From Mycolicibacterium sp. TY81 (GTDB lineage Bacteria > Actinomycetota > Actinomycetes > Mycobacteriales > Mycobacteriaceae): 64,000 nucleotides of DNA. This document shows, piece by piece, positions 9,471-17,623 of this stretch. Positions within the stretch are counted from its first letter, which is position 1. Every line of letters starts with the position of its first letter. The translations under genes were made by a program, and so were the position numbers. The DNA lies in contig NZ_AP023362.1 in assembly GCF_018326285.1 (NCBI RefSeq), forward strand, positions 4,898,001 to 4,962,000. The letters run 5' to 3'. The notes beneath the pieces were generated by a model, which was not told where the DNA came from, ran no database searches, and saw nothing but the letters and a program-made list of their open reading frames with translations.

Positions 9471-10616
9471 CTACGTCGGGCCGGGTGTTCCGGTCAGCTT
9501 CCGGACGGTGAGGACCTCGCTGTCGCGGAAGGCCCGCCCGTTGGGGTAGAGCAGATCGCTGAACCAGACCTTCGGCTCCGCGGGGTTCGGGTGATCCCAC
9601 GAATCCCACGGGAAGTAGGTCTGGGTCTTGCCGGCCACGAGTCCCCAGCTGTACGCACCCACGTTGCGCTGCTTGGCAACTGGCAGAATGCCCTCGACGG
9701 TGCTGCCCTGGTTACGGGCGAGGTACTCGGTACAGATGATGGGCCGACCCAGTGGGGCGAGCTCATCGATCCGGGCGGAGAAGTCGGCCGGCTTGGCGTA
9801 GCTGTGGAACGAGATGATGTCCGAGTTGTCCAGCTGGATCGACGCGATGGCACTGCGCTGCGCGGGGTTGGCCCAACTTCCTTGCCACACGCCACTTGTC
9901 AGCGGCTGTACGGGGTCGACGGCGCGCGCCCACGCGAAGACCTGCGGCAGCAGATCGGCAACGAGCTTCATCTTGTCGCTGCGCTCGACCTTGCGGTAGA
10001 CCGCGGCCGGGTTGTCGGGCCCGTTCCACAAATCCCAACCGAGCACGCGGTTGTCGTTCCGGAACAGGTTGATCACACCGGTGACGTAATTCTGCAGTAC
10101 CCCACGGTAATTCGGATCGGCGATGCGGTCCGCGCCGGGGCTCTGCACCCAGCCCGAGTTGTGCACCCCGGGGGTCGGAGCCCGCTGCACGCCGAGCTTC
10201 GGATGCGGGTCCCAGCACGAGTCGAAGAACACGAACAGCGGCTTGATGCCGTTGCTCGCTGCGATGCTGACGAACTGCGACAGCCGTTGCGAGAAGCCCT
10301 GTGGGTCCTGTGCCCACAGCAGGTCGTGCAGGAAGACGCGGACGGTGTTGAAGCCGAACCAGCGGGCGGCACCGAGTTCGGCCTTGATGCGCCCGGGGTC
10401 GTAGGTACCGGCCTGGAACATCTCGAGCTGGTTGACCGCGGTGGAGGTGATGTAGTTCCCGCCGACCAGCCAGCCCTGTCCCTGGTACCAGCTGTTGGCC
10501 CGCTCGGGCGTCCAGCGCGTTCCGGCTGCGGCCGCCAGAGCCGGTCCGGAGAATCCGGCCATGGCAGAGCCCGCCGCCAGCAGCAGCGGCACCTTGAGAG
10601 CGGTTCTGCGGTCCAC
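9471..10616 (-). CDS. Tat-exported GH5-like (cellulase clan) protein lacking the usual acid/base Glu
   Basis: 381 residues. The N-terminus MDRRTALKVPLLLAAGSAMAG fits a twin-arginine signal with cleavage near ALAAAA. The remainder is a TIM-barrel glycosidase of the GH5/cellulase type: NTVRVFLHDLLW (beta-2/3), GIKPLFVFFDSCWD, WDLWNGPDN, SFHSYAKP and ICTEYLARNQGS with the nucleophile Glu. In this clan the beta-4 motif is normally W-N-E-P. Here codon 199 (bases 10022-10020) reads GGG, giving WNGPDN. The substrate is unknown, and the substitution makes classic retaining catalysis doubtful. It is transcribed away from the TetR gene and convergent with DUF445. Confidence 0.82.
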   Translation of the reverse strand: MDRRTALKVPLLLAAGSAMAGFSGPALAAAAGTRWTPERANSWYQGQGWLVGGNYITSTAVNQLEMFQAGTYDPGRIKAELGAARWFGFNTVRVFLHDLLWAQDPQGFSQRLSQFVSIAASNGIKPLFVFFDSCWDPHPKLGVQRAPTPGVHNSGWVQSPGADRIADPNYRGVLQNYVTGVINLFRNDNRVLGWDLWNGPDNPAAVYRKVERSDKMKLVADLLPQVFAWARAVDPVQPLTSGVWQGSWANPAQRSAIASIQLDNSDIISFHSYAKPADFSARIDELAPLGRPIICTEYLARNQGSTVEGILPVAKQRNVGAYSWGLVAGKTQTYFPWDSWDHPNPAEPKVWFSDLLYPNGRAFRDSEVLTVRKLTGTPGPT

Positions 10617-10708
10617 CGCACGAGGCTACTGATCTTGATGGGGTGGGTGGGGCGTCCTTATCGAGTTGCAACAAACACGATGTCGGGCGGTGACGCCGGG
10701 CGGCCGGA

Positions 10709-11293
10709 TCAGGCGCTGATACCGGCGGTGAGAATCGCCGCCAGCTCGCGATATGCACTGGCGTCGTCGAGTCCGGTACTCTCGCGCACCCGCCGCTGCT
10801 GGATGCGCACCATCATCGTCGACACCAGATCGGCCGCGAAAGACGCGTGGACATCACGGAATTCGCCGCTCTCGACGCCGTCGGCGATCATCTCCTGGAC
10901 CCGGCGGGCCGCGATCTGGGTGTTCTTCTCGTAGACACTGCGCGCCGGAGCGAAGGCGTCCAGGTCCATCATGAACTGGTCCGATGCAGCGTCCAGCACC
11001 GTCCCCACCGCCGACAGATAGGCCGTGATCCGCGCCCGCGCGCCGTCGACTCCGGCCACCAGCTGTTCCACCTCGTCGGTCGCCTGCCGGAAGAACTGCA
11101 CGGTCGCGGCGCGCACCAACTGCTCCTTGCTGCCGGCCAGCGTGTACAGCGTCGACTTCGAGCACCGCAGCCGCCCGGCGATGTCGTCGAGCGTGAGGTG
11201 GGCGAATCCCTCGTCGAGGAACAGCGCGATGAGGGCGTCGAACAGCTCAGTACGTCGACGGGTGCCGAACGCCGGGGACGTGCGCGTGCTCAC
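10709..11293 (-). CDS. TetR family regulator, probable repressor of the adjacent acyl-CoA dehydrogenase
   Basis: 194 residues from GTG at 11293. The N-terminal helix-turn-helix is recognisable in LTLDDIAGRLRCSKSTLYTL around residues 33-52, followed by an all-helical ligand and dimerisation domain. It is divergent from the acyl-CoA dehydrogenase gene, and the 94-base intergenic region contains four AGTACT elements suited to binding such a repressor. By analogy with other mycobacterial TetR/acyl-CoA dehydrogenase pairs, the ligand may be an acyl-CoA. That ligand assignment is inference. Confidence 0.88.
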   Translation of the reverse strand: MSTRTSPAFGTRRRTELFDALIALFLDEGFAHLTLDDIAGRLRCSKSTLYTLAGSKEQLVRAATVQFFRQATDEVEQLVAGVDGARARITAYLSAVGTVLDAASDQFMMDLDAFAPARSVYEKNTQIAARRVQEMIADGVESGEFRDVHASFAADLVSTMMVRIQQRRVRESTGLDDASAYRELAAILTAGISA

Positions 11294-11301
11294 ATCGGCA
11301 T

Positions 11302-11362
11302 AGTACTGCGCACCCTTTACTCAGTACTACTCAAACAGTACTGTGTCAGGTAACTCAGTACT
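11302..11362. promoter_or_regulatory. Array of four AGTACT palindromes, probable TetR operators
   Basis: AGTACT occurs at 11302-11307, 11323-11328, 11337-11342 and 11357-11362. Three are preceded by C and three followed by G, and the middle pair forms CAGTACT-n8-AGTACTG. All lie between the divergent TetR and acyl-CoA dehydrogenase starts. Confidence 0.6.
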
Positions 11363-11387
11363 GTCCGACGTATTAGTGGAGTCTCCG

Positions 11388-12527
11388 GTGCCTGTCGATC
11401 GCCTCTTGCCCAACGATGAAGCCCACGCGCTCATCGAGCTCACCCGCAACATCGCGGACAAGGTGCTGGACCCCATCGTCGACCAGCACGAGAAGGACGA
11501 GACGTATCCCGACGGGGTGTTTCCCACGCTGGGCGAGGCGGGATTGCTGAGCCTGCCGTACCCCGAGGAATGGGGTGGCGGCGGCCAGCCCTATGAGGTG
11601 TACCTGCAGGTGCTCGAAGAACTCGGCGCCCGCTGGGCGTCGGTGGCCATCGCGGTCAGCGTGCACAGCCTGTCGTGCCATCCCCTGATGACGTTCGGCA
11701 CCGACGAGCAGCGACAGCGCTGGCTGCCGGAGATGTTGAGCGGCAACCTGATCGGCGCCTACAGCTTGTCCGAGCCCCAGGCCGGTTCCGACGCTGCGGC
11801 ACTGGGCTGCAAGGCCGTCGCCTCCGATGGCGGGTACCGGGTCACCGGTTCGAAGGCCTGGATCACGCACGGTGGGCTCGCCGATTTCTACACCTTGTTC
11901 GCGCGCACCGGCGAAGGGTCGCAAGGTATCTCGTGCTTCCTGGTGCCCGCCAGCACCGAGGGGCTGTCGTTCGGGCGGCCCGAGGAGAAGATGGGCCTGC
12001 ACGCGGTGCCCACCACCTCCGCGCACTACGACAACGCGTTCCTGCCGACCGAGCGACTGATCGGCGCCGAGGGTCAAGGCCTACCGATCGCGTTCAGCGC
12101 GCTCGATGCCGGCCGGCTCGGTGTCGCCGCCGTCGCCGTCGGCCTGGCCCAGTCGGCGCTGGATCAGGCGGTGGCCTACGCCCAGGAGCGAACGACGTTC
12201 GGCCGCAAGATCATCGACCACCAGGGACTCGGCTTCCTGCTCGCCGACATGGCCGCCGCCGTCGACTCGGCGCGGGCCACCTACCTCGATGCCGCCCGCC
12301 GGCGCGACGCCGGGCTGCCGTACTCGCGCCACGCCTCGGTCGCGAAACTGGTCGCCACCGACGCGGCCATGAAGGTCACGACCGACGCGGTGCAGGTGTT
12401 CGGTGGCGCGGGGTACACCCGCGACTACCGTGTGGAGCGCTTCATGCGGGAAGCCAAGATCATGCAGATCTTCGAGGGCACCAACCAGATTCAGCGTCTG
12501 GTGATCAGCCGGAGCCTGGCCAGGTAG
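11388..12527 (+). CDS. Acyl-CoA dehydrogenase family protein
   Basis: About 379 residues from GTG at 11388, preferred because GTGGAG lies six bases upstream; an in-frame GTG at 11343 would add 15 residues and cover the operators. Acyl-CoA dehydrogenase signatures are intact: GAYSLSEPQAGSDAAAL for the flavin/substrate region, WITHGGLADFYTLFAR, RTTFGRKIIDHQGLGFLLAD, and VFGGAGYTRDYRVERFMREA followed by KIMQIFEGTNQIQ. The Glu in IFEGTNQIQ is at the usual catalytic base position of the short-chain group. It should catalyse alpha,beta-desaturation of an acyl-CoA with electron transfer to ETF. The chain length is not evident. Confidence 0.92.
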   Translation: MPVDRLLPNDEAHALIELTRNIADKVLDPIVDQHEKDETYPDGVFPTLGEAGLLSLPYPEEWGGGGQPYEVYLQVLEELGARWASVAIAVSVHSLSCHPLMTFGTDEQRQRWLPEMLSGNLIGAYSLSEPQAGSDAAALGCKAVASDGGYRVTGSKAWITHGGLADFYTLFARTGEGSQGISCFLVPASTEGLSFGRPEEKMGLHAVPTTSAHYDNAFLPTERLIGAEGQGLPIAFSALDAGRLGVAAVAVGLAQSALDQAVAYAQERTTFGRKIIDHQGLGFLLADMAAAVDSARATYLDAARRRDAGLPYSRHASVAKLVATDAAMKVTTDAVQVFGGAGYTRDYRVERFMREAKIMQIFEGTNQIQRLVISRSLAR

Positions 12528-12545
12528 CGACGGGCAGGAGCCGGG

Positions 12546-13571
12546 CTACATCCGGCTGACATCGATGACGGCGTTCGCGAATTGCGCGGGCGCCTCCTGC
12601 GGCACGTTGTGCCCGATACCGTCGAGAACACGGTGCTCATACGCCCCGGTGTACATCGCGCGGTACCCCGCACCGTCCTTCGCCGCGCCGTCGAAGTCAC
12701 TGCCGATCGTGATGGTCGGGACATGGATGAGCGGCTTGGCCTGCAGTCGTTGTTCGTCTGCGTCGTAACGGCTTTCACCCTCCGCGAGACTGAGGCGCCA
12801 GCGGTAGTTGTGGATCACGATCGCGACATGGTCGGGATTGTCGAACGCGCCTGCACTCAGCCCGTAGGCCGCGTCGCTGAAGTGCCACAGCGGCGACGCC
12901 TTGGACCAGATCAGGCGGTTGAATTCCTTGGTGTTCTTCCGGTACCCCAGTTCACCGCGAGGTGTGGCGAAGTAGTACTGATACCACCACCCCAGCTCGG
13001 CGTCCGGATCCAGCGGCTGCAGGTTGGCAGCACGATTGACCACGATGTATCCGCTGACCGCGACCAGGCCCGTGACGCGCTGTGGCCACAGCGCCGCAAC
13101 AGCATTCGCCGAGCGGCCACCCCAGTCGAAGCCGCCCAGGATCGCCCGCGGGATGTTCAGCGCATCCATCAGGGCCACGACGTCGGCCGCCAGCGCGGCT
13201 TGCTGTCCGTTGCGGACCGTGGTGTCGGACAGGAACCGGGTCGAACCGAAGCCGCGAAGGTACGGCACGATCACCCGGAAGCCCTGATCCGCCAGGAGTG
13301 CGGAAACATCGGCATAGCTGTGGATGTCGTACGGCCAACCGTGCAACAAGATGACCGGCGGCCCGTCGGCCGGGCCCGCTTCGACATAGCCGACATTCAG
13401 GTCGCCGGCCCGAATCTGCTTGACCGCATTCAGGTTGTGTTGCGGGGTGGGCGGCGGTGCCGGCTTCTCGACCGCCGCCGATTCCGACGACGGTCCGCAC
13501 GCGGCCAACGACGCCGCACCGATCGCCGCCATCGCCGTCAAACCGAACTGTCTTCTGCTGAAGCCGTCCAC
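12546..13571 (-). CDS. Exported alpha/beta hydrolase, epoxide-hydrolase-like
   Basis: About 341 residues from GTG at 13571, with AAGGA upstream; an upstream in-frame start at 13613 adds 14 residues. The N-terminus FSRRQFGLTAMAAIGAASLA ends in AACG, so it looks like a Tat-dependent lipoprotein. The hydrolase core shows VILLHGWPYDIHSY (oxyanion hole HGWP) and ILGGFDWGGRSANAV, where the nucleophile elbow carries Asp, as in epoxide hydrolases and haloalkane dehalogenases, instead of Ser. The C-terminal GIGHNVPQEAPAQFA supplies the catalytic His. An epoxide hydrolase role is more likely than dehalogenase but unproven. Confidence 0.85.
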   Translation of the reverse strand: MDGFSRRQFGLTAMAAIGAASLAACGPSSESAAVEKPAPPPTPQHNLNAVKQIRAGDLNVGYVEAGPADGPPVILLHGWPYDIHSYADVSALLADQGFRVIVPYLRGFGSTRFLSDTTVRNGQQAALAADVVALMDALNIPRAILGGFDWGGRSANAVAALWPQRVTGLVAVSGYIVVNRAANLQPLDPDAELGWWYQYYFATPRGELGYRKNTKEFNRLIWSKASPLWHFSDAAYGLSAGAFDNPDHVAIVIHNYRWRLSLAEGESRYDADEQRLQAKPLIHVPTITIGSDFDGAAKDGAGYRAMYTGAYEHRVLDGIGHNVPQEAPAQFANAVIDVSRM

Positions 13572-13723
13572 GGTCCGTCGTTCCTTCCAGAGTGTCGCCA
13601 GTTCGCTGCCCACGATGCATCACCGCGGCGCACGGCACCCATCTCACCCGTCGCTGCGCATCGTGTCCAACGATAGATTTTGATAGGTCGCATCTGTTTC
13701 AGAGATGTGAGCCGTCGACCGTG

Positions 13724-14488
13724 TCAGACGGCTGCCCACCCACCGTCCACGCCGAGGACCACGCCGTGGATGTTGGCGGCCTCGTCGCCGGCCAGGAACG
13801 CCACCGCCGCGGCGACCTCCTCGGGCGTGCTCATCCGGCGCGACGGCAGCCGGTCCAGCATAGGCTGAACGTGGTCGGCGAATTCCTGTTGCCGTTCGGT
13901 CGCAATCGGTCCCGGCGCCACCGCGTTGACGCGCACCCCGAACGGTCCGTATTCGTCGGCCCACGAGGCAGTCAGCGAGTGCACGGCCGCTTTGTTGGAG
14001 CTGTAGATCGCCGAACCGCCCGACCCGCGCAACCCACTGATCGATCCGATGTTGATCACCGCACCACCCCCGCCCCGCGCCATATGCGGCGCGATCAGCC
14101 CGGTGAGCAGGAACGGGGCAAAGACGTTGACCTCGAAGGCTTCCCGCAGTCGCTCCGGCGCGACATCGGCGGTCGGCATCGGCATCAGCAGCGTGGCCGC
14201 GTTGTTCACCAGGATGTCCAGCCGCCCACCCACTGCGTCGGTGGCATGTTCGGCGAGGGCGCGGATCGCGTCGTCGCCGCCCGAGAGGTCCGCCGCGACG
14301 AACGACGCATCGGCGCCTGTCGCCCGGATCGCAGCCACCAGCGCACCGCCCCGTTCGGCATTGCGCCCACTCACCACGACGTGTGCACCGTCGTCGGCCA
14401 GCCTGCGCGCAATGGCCATTCCCAGGCCTCCGGTGGAACCCGTGACAAGTGCTGCGCGGCCGGACAATCGCGTATCTTTTGGACTCAT
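13724..14488 (-). CDS. Short-chain dehydrogenase/reductase (SDR)
   Basis: 254 residues from ATG at 14488. A classical SDR: cofactor motif TGSTGGLGMAIARR, a basic residue after beta-2 (VVVSGRNAE, suggesting NADP(H)), NNAAT, active-site Ser in INIGSISGLRG, and YSSNKAA holding Tyr and Lys. VAPGPIATE and GVVLGVDGGWAAV are also typical. The start codon shares a CATG with the divergent TetR gene, inside a palindrome, so the pair is almost certainly co-regulated. The substrate cannot be read from the sequence. Confidence 0.9.
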   Translation of the reverse strand: MSPKDTRLSGRAALVTGSTGGLGMAIARRLADDGAHVVVSGRNAERGGALVAAIRATGADASFVAADLSGGDDAIRALAEHATDAVGGRLDILVNNAATLLMPMPTADVAPERLREAFEVNVFAPFLLTGLIAPHMARGGGGAVINIGSISGLRGSGGSAIYSSNKAAVHSLTASWADEYGPFGVRVNAVAPGPIATERQQEFADHVQPMLDRLPSRRMSTPEEVAAAVAFLAGDEAANIHGVVLGVDGGWAAV

Positions 14489-14496
14489 GAGTCCAC
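14479..14496. promoter_or_regulatory. Probable TetR operator covering both divergent start codons
   Basis: TTGGACTCATGAGTCCAC contains the perfect 14-bp palindrome GGACTCATGAGTCC (14481-14494), with the SDR and TetR ATGs sharing its centre. A second half-site AGTCCAAAA at 14525-14533 mirrors TTTTGGACT at 14477-14485. TATCTT at 14473-14478 could be a -10 box for a leaderless TetR transcript. Confidence 0.65.
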
Positions 14497-15116
14497 ATGC
14501 TTCACCGGGCAAAATGGACCCGCAAGTCCAAAAACTGACGGCCAAGGGGCAGGCGACCCGATCCCGGATCATCGACGGCGCCGCAGCGGAAATCCGGGAG
14601 CGAGGCGTCGCACTGACCACCATCGAAGACGTGATGGCGCGGACCCGGACCTCGAAGAGCCAGATATTTCACTACTTTCCGCGGGGCAAAGAACAACTGC
14701 TACTCGCCGTTGCGACGCTGGAATCCCAGCGCGTACTCGACGACCAGCAGCCCCACCTCAGCGAGCTCACCTCATGGGCAGCCTGGCAGCGCTGGCGGGA
14801 CGTCGTGGTCGAACGCTATCGCCGACAAGGCCAGAACTGCCCGATCGCCGTGCTGATGTCCGAGATCGGCCGCACCAGCACCGGCGCACAGGCGGTCACG
14901 ACCGAACTGATCGACTCCTGGCGGGGCGCCATCGCTGACGGCATCGTGGCGATGCAGCAGCAGGACAAGATTGCCCGCACCGTCGACGCCGAGCGGGCGG
15001 CTGCCGCACTGCTGGCCGGCATCCAGGGCGGTGTCGGCATCATGCTCGCCACCGGCGACCTCACGTATCTCGAGGCGGCCCTGGACGAGGGCATCGGCGC
15101 GCTGCGGCAGCGTTAG
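14487..15116 (+). CDS. TetR family regulator divergent from SDR
   Basis: 209 residues from ATG at 14487; ATG at 14514 is the alternative start. The helix-turn-helix is seen in TTIEDVMARTRTSKSQIFHY followed by FPRGKEQLLLAV. The C-terminal half NCPIAVLMSEIGRTSTGAQA is typical of the YxaF/LmrA-type group (TetR_C_11-like). That group often regulates adjacent oxidoreductases. The overlap of its own start with the palindrome suggests autorepression together with the SDR gene. Confidence 0.88.
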   Translation: MSPHASPGKMDPQVQKLTAKGQATRSRIIDGAAAEIRERGVALTTIEDVMARTRTSKSQIFHYFPRGKEQLLLAVATLESQRVLDDQQPHLSELTSWAAWQRWRDVVVERYRRQGQNCPIAVLMSEIGRTSTGAQAVTTELIDSWRGAIADGIVAMQQQDKIARTVDAERAAAALLAGIQGGVGIMLATGDLTYLEAALDEGIGALRQR

Positions 15117-15237
15117 CGGCCGGGCGCGGACCGGCGGTATCGCCGCCGGCTCACACGGCACCCGCAATTGTTAGTTCGCCTACACGTCACCCCATCTGCG
15201 TTGACAGCCGTCAAGGCCGCCGAGAAGGATCGACGGC

Positions 15238-15453
15238 ATGGCCGCCAAGACCGAAGAGCAGGTATTCACCGAAATCGAGACCCGCCTCACGGCCAAGTTT
15301 GCGGACCTGTCCCCAGCTCGTGTGACCACCGTCATCGACGGCGCTCGGCAGCAGTTCGCCGACAGCACGATTCGCGACTTCGTGCCGCTCCTCGTCGAAC
15401 GTCGCGCCGAGGAAGAACTCGCACGACAGCTGGCCGACGACTCCGCGACCTAG
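15238..15453 (+). CDS. Small three-helix-bundle-type protein
   Basis: 71 residues, highly charged and helical throughout. Its order (EEQVFTEIETRLTAKFADLS, then VTTVIDGARQQFADSTIRDF, then VPLLVERRAEEELAR) matches the small actinobacterial three-helix-bundle dimerisation-domain proteins. A GAAGGAT-like ribosome site lies shortly upstream of the ATG. There is no signal peptide and no close operon partner. The role is unknown; in related proteins the same domain is found beside regulators. Confidence 0.72.
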   Translation: MAAKTEEQVFTEIETRLTAKFADLSPARVTTVIDGARQQFADSTIRDFVPLLVERRAEEELARQLADDSAT

Positions 15454-15703
15454 CCCGACCCACTCAGCCTCGCCGAGTTTGCCAGCCTCACAACGGGTTC
15501 CGCCATCAACCCGTTACCTGCCGAGACCTCTCCGTGAGGACTTTGAGGCTATTGAAACGATGCGGTCACGGTCGCGGCTCAGTCCCATGTCGAGCCCGCA
15601 TCCGATTGAAAACATGTCTTGAACCCGCCTCCCGCGGTGCCCTACGGTTCAGCTGCGCAAATTTTCGGCGCTGTAATTTAAGGGCACGTTCAAGGAGACG
15701 CCG

Positions 15704-16192
15704 GTGATGATCAGCTTTGGTCGAATCGCTGTGAAAATAGTTGCCAGCGCCGGGGTGTGCGCGACGGCCGTGGCCGTGTGCCCGACCGCAGCTGCAGTCC
15801 CACTCAAGACGGGCGGATACGCGTGCGACGCCGGCGCCGTAGCGCCCGCAGCCGGGGCGCCTGCCGCCGCGGCAGCTGCCGCGCCTTGCGCTGCCCCCGC
15901 CGTCGAATCCTCGGGCATCGTCGGCCCCCTGGCGGCCGCTCCGGTCGTCCCGGCGGCAGTCCCGCCGGTTCCCGCGGTCGTCCCGCCCGTCCCGGCAGCG
16001 GTGCCACCGGTCGTGCCGCCGATCCCCGCCGGGTTGCCGATCGGTGCGCCCATCCCGATCGCCGCGGCCCCCGCCGCGATCCCCATGGACATGGGTGGCG
16101 TCGCCGACGGCAAGGAGGCCCGGACTCTGCGGCCCGTCGACGCCGGCGGCCCGACCCCCAACCTGCCGACCCAGCCCGGTCCGCAGAACTGA
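15704..16192 (+). CDS. Secreted Ala/Pro/Val-rich low-complexity protein
   Basis: About 162 residues from GTG at 15704 or ATG at 15707, with AAGGAG upstream. Residues 1-32 are a signal peptide (IVASAGVCATAVAVCPTAAA). The mature chain is a long run of Ala, Pro and Val (PVVPAAVPPVPAVVPPVPAA) with two cysteines near its start and ends TPNLPTQPGPQN. No catalytic domain is visible. Composition resembles other mycobacterial cell-wall-associated Pro/Ala-rich proteins. A strong hairpin follows the stop. Confidence 0.7.
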   Translation: MMISFGRIAVKIVASAGVCATAVAVCPTAAAVPLKTGGYACDAGAVAPAAGAPAAAAAAAPCAAPAVESSGIVGPLAAAPVVPAAVPPVPAVVPPVPAAVPPVVPPIPAGLPIGAPIPIAAAPAAIPMDMGGVADGKEARTLRPVDAGGPTPNLPTQPGPQN

Positions 16193-16223
16193 ACTACCCA
16201 GCCGCACAATCGCTTTGACTGAT

Positions 16224-16250
16224 GCACCCGAGCCCACGCGGCTCGGGTGC
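16224..16250 (+). terminator. Terminator-type hairpin after the Ala/Pro-rich protein gene
   Basis: A perfect 11-bp stem GCACCCGAGCC / GGCTCGGGTGC with a 5-base loop, 31 bases after the stop. It is followed by TTCAGGCGTT, a weak T content only. Confidence 0.65.
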
Positions 16251-16289
16251 TTCAGGCGTTGTGGCCATGTGGTGTTGTGGCCGTTGGCC

Positions 16290-16575
16290 ATTGGCCCTGC
16301 GCTGAGGGCTTATTCGTGCGAGTAGCGGACGCCCAGGCCGCAGGATCAACGCGTGCTCCCGTTGACCCTGCGCTGCGGGCGCACTTCTGCGAGTAGCGGA
16401 CGCCCTAGACGCAGACTCAACAGACCGCAGCACCCAACCCACGTTGACCCTGCACGCAGGGCGCACTTCTGCGAGTAGCGAACGCCCAGGCCGCAGACTC
16501 AACTGCGGACCCACGTTCACCCTGCGCTCAGGGCGTACTCCTGCGAGTAGCGAACGCCCAGGCCGCAGAGTCAAC
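16290..16575. repeat. Four tandem copies of a ~61-bp imperfect palindrome
   Basis: Copies lie at about 16290-16350, 16361-16421, 16443-16503 and 16515-16575, separated by unrelated 10, 21 and 11 bases. Each runs GTTGAcCCTGC, then AGGGCG, a centre with CTGCGAGTAGCG, then CGCCC, and ends GCAGACTCAAC. The outer arms pair (GTTGA/TCAAC, CTGC/GCAG), the inner GGGCG/CGCCC pair, and CCCTG/CAGGG offers a small side hairpin. Differences among copies are mostly single bases. They sit between convergent genes. An open frame across them on the minus strand is a by-product of the repetition. Confidence 0.8.
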
Positions 16576-16610
16576 GCGGCACACTACGACGAATTACATT
16601 GCAGCGCAGT

Positions 16611-17408
16611 CTAAGGCTCGACGATGACCGGGTCGCCGACGTTGACGGTGTTGTAGTACCACTCGGCTCCGGCGGGCGCCAAGCCGATACAACCGTGGCT
16701 GACGTTCTCGAAACCCATCGATTCGACGGCCCAGGGCGCCGAATGGACGAACAGTCCGCGTCGGCTGATCCGGACCGCGAACTCGACCTCCGTCATGTAC
16801 CCATCCGGATGATCGACGGGGATGCCGACACTACTCGAATCCATAAGCACATTGCGGTCTTTCGCCAACACGGTGTACTTGCCGATCGGCGTCTCATACT
16901 CCGGCCGACCCATGGTCGCGAGCAGCACGCCCGACTCACCGAGGTGCGGAAGGTGGTGTGGCGCCGGCATGTCCGGCGAGGTCTGGCCGTCGATCGTGAC
17001 GGTGAAGGTGTGGTCGGCGACGTGAGCTGTCCCGATGACGGCGGGCCCGGTGGTAACGGCCATCGGCTGGCCGGCGACGGTCAGCTTGATGGTGCTGTGC
17101 GCGGGCCAGAATCCGTCCGGAACCCATTGCACCACTTTGTTATCCAGCCATTCGTACTTGCCCGACATCGCGGGTGTCGACGTCACGTCCAGGGCCATCT
17201 CCGCGGCCGCACGGTTGGTGATCGGCCGCTTGAACGTCACGACGATCGGATGCGCGACGCCGACCGGCACTCCCTGCGTCGGCTGCGTCGACTCGATGAT
17301 CGAACCCAACGGCAGGCGAATGCCCGCCGTCTCGATACCGAGCGCGCCACCAGTGGTGGTCGTGGCGACCACAACCACGGCAAGGACACCGTGCACTAAC
17401 ACCCGCAT
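16611..17408 (-). CDS. L,D-transpeptidase (YkuD domain) with Ig-like domain
   Basis: About 265 residues from ATG at 17408; an upstream in-frame ATG at 17453 is less likely because the signal peptide VLVHGVLAVVVVATTTTGGA begins right after 17408. An Ig-like domain (PIVVTFKRPITNRAAAEMAL) precedes the YkuD catalytic domain. Its active site appears as FVHSAPWAVESMGFENVSHG then CIGLAP, giving the His, His and Cys nucleophile in the mycobacterial order. Such enzymes make 3-3 peptidoglycan cross-links in the periplasm. The residue two after Cys is Gly where Asn or Arg is common, a minor deviation. It is divergent from the permease gene. Confidence 0.88.
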   Translation of the reverse strand: MRVLVHGVLAVVVVATTTTGGALGIETAGIRLPLGSIIESTQPTQGVPVGVAHPIVVTFKRPITNRAAAEMALDVTSTPAMSGKYEWLDNKVVQWVPDGFWPAHSTIKLTVAGQPMAVTTGPAVIGTAHVADHTFTVTIDGQTSPDMPAPHHLPHLGESGVLLATMGRPEYETPIGKYTVLAKDRNVLMDSSSVGIPVDHPDGYMTEVEFAVRISRRGLFVHSAPWAVESMGFENVSHGCIGLAPAGAEWYYNTVNVGDPVIVEP

Positions 17409-17623
17409 ATATCCGACCCCTTTGTCGCTGGCCGCATGGTTGAACACCGTCATGGTATGGGGCGTGAAACGCCGAAATCCGTACGGCGCGTCAATATTTC
17501 GGTCAAAGATTCGTCACGGATTGGCCACCCAACATCACGGCGCCGACCAAGATGCCCAATCGCCGACATCGACCATTGACGTACGCGACAATTACCGGTA
17601 AATGGGCACAGAAGGGCCGGGCC

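Noticed and set aside
16194..16574. A 126-codon frame with repeated LRPGRSLLAEVRP
   Set aside because: Its protein repeat is a by-product of the four DNA palindromes; it has no ribosome site and changes length with the spacers.
16290..16575. CRISPR array
   Set aside because: The repeats are 61-bp palindromes with spacers of 10-21 bases and uneven length, and no cas genes are near.
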